Shown here: piece by piece, positions 1-7,101 of the stretch | How the letters are laid out: each line of letters opens with the position of its first letter | How positions within the stretch are numbered: the first letter of the stretch is position 1 | Assembly: GCA_012519695.1 (NCBI GenBank) | Contig: JAAYPT010000052.1 | Coordinates: forward strand, 1-64,000 | DNA: 64,000 bases | Source: Clostridiales bacterium | GTDB taxonomy: Bacteria > Bacillota > Clostridia > Lachnospirales > Lachnospiraceae | Direction of reading: 5' to 3' | The notes under the pieces: model-generated | Told to the model about the DNA's origin: nothing | The model's database searches: none | What the model saw: only the letters and a program-made list of their open reading frames with translations | Program-made: the position numbers and the translations under genes

Positions 1-273
1 ATAATCGGTAAAGATGGATTGTAATATATTCATAATAGAATTTTACAATAAAGAAAGACAAAGGAAAACCCCTTCCCCTCATGAATGAGGGGTCAGGGGA
101 GTTGAGAGTGTCGAAGACACTTTCTTGATGTAATGGAAAATTGTGTCCTATTACATTAAAAAAGCTCCGCTAAGGAGGCACAGCTCGCGGAGAAGAAATT
201 AGTCATAGATGACACAAGCGGACTCTTTATTCTATATTATAAATAGAAAGTTAATCAAAATGAAAATTAATGG
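1..273. other. Intergenic region with several hairpins, no gene seen
   Basis: I see no convincing reading frame here. The sequence can form several short hairpins in series: a CCCCTCAT/ATGAGGGG pair near 76-93, a TGTC/GACA pair near 108-120, a TGTAAT/ATTACA pair near 129-157, and CTCCGC/GCGGAG near 164-200. These could belong to a structured RNA or to the end of a transcript from outside the window. No known RNA family was recognised. Confidence 0.3.
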
Positions 274-310
274 AGAAAAGACCAGCGGGGGAGCCACTGG
301 TCTTTTCTAT
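274..310. terminator. Intrinsic terminator, bidirectional
   Basis: A 12-bp perfect stem (274-285 with 297-308) encloses a GC-rich loop. Its arms are A-rich on the left and T-rich on the right, so it can stop transcripts from either side. It closes whatever unit enters from the left. Confidence 0.7.
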
Positions 311-435
311 GAGGGGAGTATAAATAATTAATAAGGGGTATAACTTGTAAGTACTATTCCTACAGAAGGAACTTCCTTACAAAAAGAATTATAATATATA
401 ACTCAGAAAAAAGCAATAGTAAATTTAAAAAAAAT

Positions 436-466
436 TGAATAAATTTTAAAAGTGTTTCAGATACTA
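436..466 (+). promoter_or_regulatory. Sigma-G-like (forespore) promoter
   Basis: TGAATA at 436-441 and GATACTA at 460-466 are separated by 18 bp. This closely matches the sigma-G consensus known from Bacillus (TGAATA, 17-18 bp, CATACTA), with one mismatch. It lies 33 bp before the start codon at 499. No vegetative -35/-10 pair with good spacing was found. The sigma assignment is an inference from consensus. Confidence 0.5.
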
Positions 467-498
467 TATTTGCAGTAAAAAATTAGGAGGAATTCATT

Positions 499-750
499 AT
501 GGCAAAAAACAGTGATATGCAAAACAGAGGTACAAACAGTGAATCTGAAAATATGAGAAATACTTATTCTCAGAATAGGACACAGAACAGTACTTCACAG
601 AACAGTACTTCACAGAACAGTACTTCACAAAATAACACTTCTCAGAACAAGACACAGAATAAAGCTCAGAATAAAGCTCAGAATAAGGCAACAAATACCA
701 CAAGTTCAAATGCAAGTGGTTCAAATTGCAGAGACTCTTACGAACGATAA
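499..750 (+). CDS. Small Asn/Gln/Ser/Thr-rich protein, probably sporulation-linked
   Basis: An 83-residue protein with no predicted membrane segment and very low complexity. The middle holds tandem units: three copies of a five-residue QNSTS unit (15-bp repeats near 588-632), then QNKA-type units from 12-bp repeats. It starts after a good ribosome site, TTAGGAGG, nine bases before ATG. The sigma-G-like promoter upstream and a composition resembling gamma-type small spore proteins suggest expression in the forespore. I see no sequence match that proves this, so the product stays hypothetical. The DNA repeats could change in copy number between strains. Confidence 0.6.
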   Translation: MAKNSDMQNRGTNSESENMRNTYSQNRTQNSTSQNSTSQNSTSQNNTSQNKTQNKAQNKAQNKATNTTSSNASGSNCRDSYER

Positions 751-790
751 GTGGAACAGGAAAGAAAGAGAAGCATATTATAATGTAGAA

Positions 791-833
791 ACAGATTACC
801 GGAAACACAGGAACCCGGTAATCTGTTTTTATT
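791..833 (+). terminator. Intrinsic terminator
   Basis: A 12-bp perfect stem (791-802 with 815-826, ACAGATTACCGG and its complement) is followed by a run of T. It ends the unit of the small repeat protein. Confidence 0.85.
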
Positions 834-939
834 TATGCGAGTAGCGATGAGAATGCAATGCTTGCATGAGCATTCTGGGAGCACCGCGATAACGAGCAAG
901 TATAGTTTACGCAAAAACTTTTTCTTGTGAGGTGGTATT

Positions 940-1236
940 ATGGAGTTTCAAACAATTAGTATTAAGGAATTTGAAAAATACAGGCAAAAACCGGATGTTT
1001 GGGTGATTGATTTAAGAACAATAGAAGAATATGAGGAAATGCATGTTGGAGGAGCAAGAAATATTCCTTATGACAACTTGGAAATGTACAAAAAGTATCT
1101 TCCAAAGGATAAAACTTATATTTTATATTGCGATAGAGGAGGTACCAGCCTAAAGGTTGCCCGAGAACTAAGCCGGGAAGGCTATCAGGCAATGACAGTG
1201 GTAGGAGGTTTTCAGGCAATTTTGCAAAATATATAA
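940..1236 (+). CDS. Rhodanese-like domain protein
   Basis: A 98-residue single-domain rhodanese fold protein, the usual size for stand-alone members that carry sulfur as a cysteine persulfide. The opening strand VWVIDLR, the EEYEEMHVGGARNIP segment and the active loop CDRGGTS (Cys near residue 66) are all present. The loop is one of the short six-residue types typical of sulfurtransferases. It starts at ATG after GAGGTGG. It stands alone, with a separate promoter behind it for the next gene. The sulfur donor and acceptor cannot be read from the sequence. Confidence 0.85.
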   Translation: MEFQTISIKEFEKYRQKPDVWVIDLRTIEEYEEMHVGGARNIPYDNLEMYKKYLPKDKTYILYCDRGGTSLKVARELSREGYQAMTVVGGFQAILQNI

Positions 1237-1241
1237 AATCA

Positions 1242-1270
1242 TTGACAGTGCAGATTAGAGAAGATAATAT
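1242..1270 (+). promoter_or_regulatory. Vegetative (sigma-A type) promoter
   Basis: TTGACA at 1242-1247 and TAATAT at 1265-1270 with a 17-bp spacer, about 40 bp before the methyltransferase start at 1309. Confidence 0.7.
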
Positions 1271-1308
1271 AGAACTATAAGTGAAAAAGTAAGTGATGGA
1301 GAACATGA

Positions 1309-2457
1309 ATGAAAACATACGAATTAATTGCACCCTGCCACTTTGGATTGGAAGCGGTGTTGAAAAGAGAAATATATGATTTAGGATATGATATTACAAA
1401 AGTAGAAGACGGAAGAGTTACTTTTGTAGGTGATGAAGAGGCAATCTGCCGTGCTAATATTTTTCTGCGCACGGCAGAAAGAGTATTGTTAAAAGTTGGA
1501 CAATTTCATGCAGAGACTTTTGATGACCTTTTCGAGGGGATTAAGGCAATTGCATGGGAAAATTATATACCTGTAGATGGTAAGTTTTGGGTAGCAAAAG
1601 CATCTTCTATAAAAAGTAAATTGTTCAGTCCTTCCGATATACAATCCATTGTTAAAAAGGCAATGGTAGAACGACTGAAACAGAAGTATCATATTAACTG
1701 GTTTGAAGAGACAGGAGCTTCTTATCCGTTACGTCTTTTTTTGATGAAGGATGAGGTGACGGTTGCAATTGATACCTCCGGAGAATCTCTTCATAAGCGT
1801 GGCTATCGAACGATGACAAGTAAGGCACCAATTACAGAAACATTAGCGGCAGCACTTATTATGCTTACGCCATGGCGAGGTGACAGAATCTTGATTGATC
1901 CATTTTGTGGAAGTGGAACTTTTCCGATTGAGGCAGCAATGATGGCAGCAGGAATTGCCCCGGGAATGAATCGAAGCTTTACGGCTGAAAATTGGACAAA
2001 TCTGATTGACCGACAGTTGTGGTATGATACTGTAGAGGAAGCAGCAGAGCAGGTGAATACAGATATTGAAGTAGATATTCAAGGATTCGATATAGATGGG
2101 GATGTAGTAAAAGCGGCACGAGAAAATGCAAAGCGAGCAGGAGTAGAAAATCTGATTCATTTTCAGCAGCGACCGGTTAGTGCTTTGAGTCATCCGAAAA
2201 AGTATGGATTTATCATTACCAATCCACCCTATGGGGAACGTTTAGAGGAAAAAGAGGCGTTACCGGAATTGTATACACAGATAGGCGAAGCAATTCGCAG
2301 ATTGGATAGTTGGTCTGCATATATGATTACAAGTTATGCAGATACAGAACGTTATATCGGAAGAAAAGCAGATAAGAATCGTAAGATTTATAACGGAATG
2401 TTAAAGACATATTTTTACCAATTTTTAGGACCAAAACCACCAAAAAGAAATAAATAG
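1309..2457 (+). CDS. THUMP-domain rRNA guanine-N2 methyltransferase (RlmL/YpsC family)
   Basis: A 382-residue protein matching the length of Bacillus YpsC. The N-terminal half is a ferredoxin-like plus THUMP RNA-binding region. The C-terminal half is a Rossmann methyltransferase with the SAM loop DPFCGSGTF (near residue 197) and the catalytic N2-guanine motif NPPYGERL (near residue 305). Members methylate a guanine of 23S rRNA using S-adenosylmethionine. It has its own promoter at 1242. The protease gene starts 21 bp after its stop, so the two may be co-transcribed. Confidence 0.9.
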   Translation: MKTYELIAPCHFGLEAVLKREIYDLGYDITKVEDGRVTFVGDEEAICRANIFLRTAERVLLKVGQFHAETFDDLFEGIKAIAWENYIPVDGKFWVAKASSIKSKLFSPSDIQSIVKKAMVERLKQKYHINWFEETGASYPLRLFLMKDEVTVAIDTSGESLHKRGYRTMTSKAPITETLAAALIMLTPWRGDRILIDPFCGSGTFPIEAAMMAAGIAPGMNRSFTAENWTNLIDRQLWYDTVEEAAEQVNTDIEVDIQGFDIDGDVVKAARENAKRAGVENLIHFQQRPVSALSHPKKYGFIITNPPYGERLEEKEALPELYTQIGEAIRRLDSWSAYMITSYADTERYIGRKADKNRKIYNGMLKTYFYQFLGPKPPKRNK

Positions 2458-2478
2458 TAGGGATAAAAGAGGGAAAAC

Positions 2479-4185
2479 GTGCGGTATTCAAAGAGATATA
2501 TTGTAATGACAATCATACTGTTTTTGGCAGTAATTATTAAGTTTAATGGGATAGGAAATAAAAACGAAGAAGTGGAGGCATTTCGTGGGGCGCAATTAGA
2601 GCGCACCATATGGAATCCATTAATAGCAGAAAGTGTAAATGAACAGCTTCTGTCTGTTTTGGTAGATAATAAGGAAATGACCAATTTAGATAATGGTATT
2701 TATATGGATCAAAATCTAAATATTATGGTTCCGGCTTCTACCCTGAGAGATAGTTTTAATTGTAGTGCCCATGTATATGACGAATCAGAACTTTTGATTG
2801 AGAAACGTTCGGATGAAATTACGTTTCAGTTAAATAATCCGGAGGTTTCTATTAATGATGAAAAAGAAGAAATTTCTTCACCAATGACTTATCGTAATGG
2901 TGAATATTATGTTCCAATGGAAACGGTTGCCGATAAGCTGAATTTTAATTATAATTGGAACATTGAGGAAAATAAGGCAGTAGCAGTGAATAATGCAGAG
3001 GAAGCAAGTATTTTACCGCCACAGTACGATTTGCGGGATAAGGGACGAGCACCACAGATTAAAAATCAGGGAAGATATGGTACTTGCTGGGCATTTGCAG
3101 CATTATCTGCCATGGAATCAGAGCTGATGCCGGAAGAAGAGGAAGTATTTGCGCCGGATCATATGTCTTTGAAAAACAGTTTTGTGCTGAAACAGGCAGA
3201 TGGCGGAGAATATACTATGGGTATGGCATATCTTACAGCATGGCAAGGTCCTGTGTATGAGGCAGATGATCCATATGGGGATGAAAAGTCTCCGGATAAT
3301 CTCACAGCAGTAAAGCATGTGCAGGAAATCCAAATGATTGATGGAAAAGATTTTGAAAAAATCAAAGAAGCGGTGTTTAAATATGGTGGAGTGCAGACTG
3401 CTATTTACAGTGCATTGAAAAGCTCTCAGACGAATTCTCCATATTATAACAGTGATGCTTATGCATACTGCTACATGGGAGCTGAAAAGCCGAATCATGA
3501 GATTTTGATTATCGGATGGGATGATAATTATTCTAAGGAAAACTTTAAGATGGATGTAGAAGGCGATGGTGCATTTATTTGTCAGAATAGCTGGGGAGAA
3601 GGCTTTGGCGATAATGGCGTTTTCTATGTTTCCTATTATGATGTAAATATCGGAAATCATAATGTGGTTTATACCGGAATAGAGGAAACAGATAACTATG
3701 ACCATATTTATCAGTCAGATTTGTGCGGCTGGGTAGGTCAACTTGGATATAGTCAGGATAGTCTTTATGCAGCAAATGTATATACGGCAGAAGGAAGAGA
3801 AAGTATAAAGGCAGCAGGATTCTATGCAACAGGAAAAGAAACATCCTATGAATTATATGTAGTAAAGAATTTTGAAAATGAGGATTCTTTGAAAAACAGA
3901 GTATTGGCAGCAAGCGGAAAGGTTTCCAATGCCGGATACTATACGATTAATTTTGAAAAAGCATTTGATGTAGAACCGGGAGAAAAGTATGCGATTGTGC
4001 TTTATATTACAACTCAGGGTTCAGAGCGACCAATGGCAATCGAGTATAAGGCAGACGAATTTACGGCAGATGTGGATTTGAAGGACGGAGAGGGATATAT
4101 TAGTCTGCGTGGAGAACAATGGGAAAGTACCGAAGAAAATCAGAAGTGTAATTTATGCCTTAAGGCATATACGATAAACCGCTAG
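2479..4185 (+). CDS. Secreted or membrane-anchored papain-like (C1A) cysteine protease with lectin-like C-terminus
   Basis: 568 residues, starting at GTG. A hydrophobic N-terminal segment (residues 8-25) acts as signal or anchor. Residues 55-165 look like a copper-amine-oxidase-N-like stalk domain (for example GEYYVPMETVADKL). The catalytic domain follows: Cys in GTCWAFAA near residue 202, His in NHEIL near 339 and Asn in QNSWGEGFG near 368, the full papain triad. The last 160 residues form a beta-rich, lectin-like domain seen behind C1A domains in gut Firmicutes. The likely role is degradation of extracellular protein. It is followed closely by a cell-wall amidase, so both may act at the cell surface. 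Confidence 0.88.
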   Translation: MRYSKRYIVMTIILFLAVIIKFNGIGNKNEEVEAFRGAQLERTIWNPLIAESVNEQLLSVLVDNKEMTNLDNGIYMDQNLNIMVPASTLRDSFNCSAHVYDESELLIEKRSDEITFQLNNPEVSINDEKEEISSPMTYRNGEYYVPMETVADKLNFNYNWNIEENKAVAVNNAEEASILPPQYDLRDKGRAPQIKNQGRYGTCWAFAALSAMESELMPEEEEVFAPDHMSLKNSFVLKQADGGEYTMGMAYLTAWQGPVYEADDPYGDEKSPDNLTAVKHVQEIQMIDGKDFEKIKEAVFKYGGVQTAIYSALKSSQTNSPYYNSDAYAYCYMGAEKPNHEILIIGWDDNYSKENFKMDVEGDGAFICQNSWGEGFGDNGVFYVSYYDVNIGNHNVVYTGIEETDNYDHIYQSDLCGWVGQLGYSQDSLYAANVYTAEGRESIKAAGFYATGKETSYELYVVKNFENEDSLKNRVLAASGKVSNAGYYTINFEKAFDVEPGEKYAIVLYITTQGSERPMAIEYKADEFTADVDLKDGEGYISLRGEQWESTEENQKCNLCLKAYTINR

Positions 4186-4215
4186 TAGAGAAAGCTTGGA
4201 AGGAGGCAGTGTGAG

Positions 4216-5238
4216 ATGCAGGAAAAAATATTGAAAATTTCAACGATAATACTCACACTGACTACAGTGGTAGCTATCATTGTGCTATATCAATTTCCAC
4301 AGATGAGCGGGAAAAAGCAAAGAGCACAAATGTCCGGTGTGGAGAAGTTAGACTATGATACTGCCAATGCAGCAGAGGAAGAAACTGCATTTCCACAGCA
4401 ACTCCGTTTAGAACTTCCCAAGGGTGCAAATCAGGAAAGTGTTAAAATAGAAAATGATTATGTGAAGCAGCTAATTACCATTACTGTTGATGGTGCAAAG
4501 AAAGATTATTTTGATAAGCATCCCCTGTTGGGAAAAAGTAATCATATAGATGAATTGTATATGGAAAACGGTGTCATTGATATTACTATGGATGCGGTTT
4601 ATGAGGTACAAAGTACGATAAAAGATGGATTTTTATATTTGGATTTTAAGACACCGCAAGAAGTATATGATAAGGTAGTTGTTATTGATGCAGGACATGG
4701 TGGAAAGGCACCGGGAGCCATTAAACAAGGCGTAGAGGAGAAGGATTTAAATCTTGGGATTTTGTTAAAATTAAAGGGATTATTGGATCAAAATAATCAG
4801 AATATCGGAGTATATTATACAAGAACAGAGGATAAAAACCCGACTTTTGAACAGCGCGCTCAGCTTGCAAATAAGACGAATGCAGACCTTTTTATCAGCA
4901 TACATAATAATTCAACTGCGGATGGTGTAATGTCGGAATACAATGGAACCGAGGTTATGTACGATGAACTGAAGGCAGAAGAGGGATTTAGCAGTAAACA
5001 TTTAGCTGAAATTTGTCTGGAAGAGACAACAGCGGCGTTAGGAAGCAAGAATAATGGACTGACAGCGGGAAATAGTATCTATATTATAAGAAGCAGTCAG
5101 GTGCCGGTAGCTTTAGTAGAAGTAGGATTTATGACAAATCAGGAAGAACTTGATAAGTTAAGGTCTGATGAATACCAACAACAGGCAGCTCAGGGGATTT
5201 ATAATGGGATTTTGCGCGCATTACAAGAGGGATATTAG
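4216..5238 (+). CDS. N-acetylmuramoyl-L-alanine amidase (Amidase_3)
   Basis: 340 residues with an N-terminal membrane segment (residues 8-26), then about 120 residues of unassigned beta-rich sequence, then a zinc amidase domain. Catalytic motifs seen: IDAGHGG near residue 157, the zinc Glu in EEKDLN, SIHNN near 228 and VEVGFMTN near 302. It cleaves the bond between N-acetylmuramic acid and the stem peptide, outside the membrane. It starts at ATG after GGAGGCAGTGTGAG. There is no cell-wall repeat domain, so the membrane segment probably holds it in place. The next gene begins 25 bp after its stop. Confidence 0.9.
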   Translation: MQEKILKISTIILTLTTVVAIIVLYQFPQMSGKKQRAQMSGVEKLDYDTANAAEEETAFPQQLRLELPKGANQESVKIENDYVKQLITITVDGAKKDYFDKHPLLGKSNHIDELYMENGVIDITMDAVYEVQSTIKDGFLYLDFKTPQEVYDKVVVIDAGHGGKAPGAIKQGVEEKDLNLGILLKLKGLLDQNNQNIGVYYTRTEDKNPTFEQRAQLANKTNADLFISIHNNSTADGVMSEYNGTEVMYDELKAEEGFSSKHLAEICLEETTAALGSKNNGLTAGNSIYIIRSSQVPVALVEVGFMTNQEELDKLRSDEYQQQAAQGIYNGILRALQEGY

Positions 5239-5263
5239 AATGGCAACAGACGGAGGATTACAG

Positions 5264-5863
5264 ATGAAAAAGATAATATTTGCAACTGGAAATCAAGGGA
5301 AAATGAAGGAAATACATGAGATTCTTGCAGGAGAAGATGTGGAAATTTTATCCATGAAGGAGGCGGGAATAACATTAGATATTGTAGAAGATGGAAAAAC
5401 ATTTGAGGAAAATGCGATTATTAAGGCAAAAGCAGTTGCAGCAGCACCAGAGGCACAGCAGGCAATTGTGTTAGCGGATGATTCCGGTCTGGAAGTGGAT
5501 TACTTGAATAAAGAGCCGGGCATTTATTCTGCACGTTATATGGGAGAAGAAACTTCTTATAAAATAAAAAATCAAAATATTATTGATCGATTAGAAGGCG
5601 TTCCAAAAGAGAAAAGAAGTGCCAGATTTGTCTGTGCAATAGCAGCAGTGCTTCCAGATAATGAAGTGATTACAACCAAAGGAACCATAGAAGGATATAT
5701 TGGTTGGAAAGAGGCAGGAAGTAATGGATTTGGATACGATCCAATATTTTATTTAGATGAATATAACTGTTCTACCGCGGAATTACCAGCGGAGGTAAAA
5801 AACGAACTGAGCCATAGAGGAAAAGCACTTCGAGCTATGAAGAAAAAGCTTGCAGAGAGGTAG
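5264..5863 (+). CDS. rdgB: XTP/dITP pyrophosphatase (RdgB/HAM1)
   Basis: 199 residues, the usual length of the family. It removes non-canonical purine nucleotides (XTP, dITP) from the nucleotide pool. The N-terminal FATGNQGKMKEI motif, the SGLEVDYL segment with the metal-binding Asp, and FGYDPIF and SHRGKA near the C-terminus are all intact. I chose ATG 5264, which follows GGAGGATTACAG. An upstream in-frame start at 5168 lies inside the amidase gene and has no ribosome site. It forms a pair with the phosphoesterase gene 8 bp downstream. Confidence 0.93.
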   Translation: MKKIIFATGNQGKMKEIHEILAGEDVEILSMKEAGITLDIVEDGKTFEENAIIKAKAVAAAPEAQQAIVLADDSGLEVDYLNKEPGIYSARYMGEETSYKIKNQNIIDRLEGVPKEKRSARFVCAIAAVLPDNEVITTKGTIEGYIGWKEAGSNGFGYDPIFYLDEYNCSTAELPAEVKNELSHRGKALRAMKKKLAER

Positions 5864-5871
5864 AATAGTAT

Positions 5872-6354
5872 ATGAAGGTATTGATTGTCAGTGATACCCA
5901 TAAGCATCATGAGAATCTGATTCGGGTATTAGAACGCGAACAGAATCTGGATCTTATGATACATTTGGGAGATGCAGAAGGTTACGAGGATGATATTGCC
6001 GATATGGCAGGATGCCCGTTGGAGATTGTTGCAGGAAATAATGACTTTTTTTCTACATTGCCAAGAGAAAAAGTATTACAAATCGGAAAATATAAAGTAT
6101 TAATTACTCACGGACATTATTATTATGTTTCTTCGGGAGTGGAGGACATTATAAGAGATGCAGCAGGCAGAGGAATGGATGTTGTCATGTTTGGACATAC
6201 ACATAGACCTCTGATAGAGCGCATGAAGGGGGTTATTGCGCTGAATCCAGGGAGCTTGACCTATCCGCGTCAGGAGGGGAAAAAGCCCTCTTATGCACTG
6301 ATGGAGATTGATAAAAAGGGCGAGGCTCACTTTGCAATTGAGTACCTGGAATAA
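5872..6354 (+). CDS. YfcE/MJ0936-family metallophosphoesterase
   Basis: 160 residues, a compact calcineurin-like phosphodiesterase. All metal-binding motifs are visible: SDTHKHH (Asp, His), GDAEG, AGNND, THGHYYYV and FGHTHRP. The natural substrate of this family is uncertain; cyclic or phosphodiester substrates are cleaved in vitro. It sits 8 bp behind rdgB, an arrangement common in Firmicutes, and the two are surely one operon. The tRNA operon promoter follows 36 bp later. Confidence 0.9.
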   Translation: MKVLIVSDTHKHHENLIRVLEREQNLDLMIHLGDAEGYEDDIADMAGCPLEIVAGNNDFFSTLPREKVLQIGKYKVLITHGHYYYVSSGVEDIIRDAAGRGMDVVMFGHTHRPLIERMKGVIALNPGSLTYPRQEGKKPSYALMEIDKKGEAHFAIEYLE

Positions 6355-6390
6355 AAAAATGAAAAAAATTAAAAAACTTGAAAAAAGTTG

Positions 6391-6419
6391 TTGACATTTA
6401 TGTTCCTATCGCATATAAT
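6391..6419 (+). promoter_or_regulatory. Strong promoter of the tRNA operon
   Basis: TTGACA at 6391-6396 and TATAAT at 6414-6419, both perfect consensus, with an ideal 17-bp spacer. It lies about 44 bp before tRNA-Pro, as expected for a stable-RNA promoter. Confidence 0.92.
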
Positions 6420-6462
6420 ATATCTTGCGTCACGGGTAATGCCGGTAAGTAAATAAAACCTT

Positions 6463-6537
6463 CGGGGTGTGGCTCAGCTTGGCTAGAGCGCCTGGTTTGG
6501 GACCAGGAGGTCGCAGGTTCGAATCCTGTCACCCCGA
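6463..6537 (+). tRNA. tRNA-Pro (anticodon TGG)
   Basis: Full cloverleaf: acceptor CGGGGTG/CACCCCG, anticodon stem CTGGT/ACCAG with loop TTTGGGA carrying TGG, T-loop TTCGAAT. No encoded CCA. First gene of the tRNA cluster. Confidence 0.95.
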
Positions 6538-6544
6538 CTGATAT

Positions 6545-6615
6545 GCGGGTGTAGTTCAATGGTAGAACACCAGCCTTCCAAGCTGGATACGTGGGTTCGA
6601 TTCCCATCACCCGCT
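6545..6615 (+). tRNA. tRNA-Gly (anticodon TCC)
   Basis: Acceptor GCGGGTG/CACCCGC, anticodon loop CTTCCAA with TCC, T-loop TTCGATT. It follows tRNA-Pro by 7 bp. Confidence 0.95.
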
Positions 6616-6637
6616 TTGCCTATGAAATTAAGGCTAT

Positions 6638-6711
<74 letters not shown>

Positions 6712-6781
6712 TTTCTCATTTACTGATACCAGGATTGATGATATTAAGGTAAGCGAGAAGCTCATAAGTATATGAGCAAAG

Positions 6782-6806
6782 ATGCTGGAATTGTCCAGCA
6801 ATTTTT
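6782..6806 (+). terminator. Terminator-like hairpin inside the tRNA cluster
   Basis: TGCTGGA and TCCAGCA form a 7-bp stem with a four-base loop, followed by ATTTTTC. It lies between tRNA-Arg and tRNA-His, so the three genes behind it may be under partial read-through control or have their own promoter, which I could not place. Confidence 0.6.
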
Positions 6807-6810
6807 CTAT

Positions 6811-6885
6811 GGTGGGTATAGCGCAGTTGGTTAGCGCGCCAGATTGTGGCTCTGGAGGCCCAGGGTTCGAATCCCTGTATCCACC
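6811..6885 (+). tRNA. tRNA-His (anticodon GTG)
   Basis: Acceptor GTGGGTA/TATCCAC plus the extra G-1 opposite C73, the identity mark of tRNA-His. Anticodon loop TTGTGGC with GTG. Confidence 0.95.
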
Positions 6886-6948
6886 CTTTAGCGATAGGGC
6901 TTATTTTTTAGACAGGAAATAGTTCTATGTATCGCCGTTTATCAACAT

Positions 6949-7020
6949 TGGGCTATCGCCAAGGGGTAAGGCACAGGACTTTGACTCCTGCATTCGCTGG
7001 TTCAAATCCAGCTAGCCCAG
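6949..7020 (+). tRNA. tRNA-Gln (anticodon TTG)
   Basis: Acceptor TGGGCTA/TAGCCCA, anticodon loop CTTTGAC with TTG, T-loop TTCAAAT, discriminator G. Confidence 0.95.
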
Positions 7021-7028
7021 TTAAATAT

Positions 7029-7101
7029 GGGATATTAGCTCAGGTGGTAGAGCACTTGACTTTTAATCAAGTTGTCCGGGGTTCGAATCCCCGATGTCTC
7101 A
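7029..7101 (+). tRNA. tRNA-Lys (anticodon TTT), integration site of the ICE
   Basis: Acceptor GGGATAT/ATGTCTC, anticodon loop CTTTTAA with TTT, T-loop TTCGAAT. Its last bases (7098-7101) are part of the CTCATT hexamer shared with the right end of the ICE, so the gene is intact although the element is inserted at its 3' end. The integrase stop codon lies inside this gene on the other strand. Confidence 0.95.

Noticed and set aside
589-700. Tandem 15-bp and 12-bp repeats as a minisatellite or CRISPR-like array
   Set aside because: They lie in frame in the 83-aa gene and are explained by the repeated peptide.
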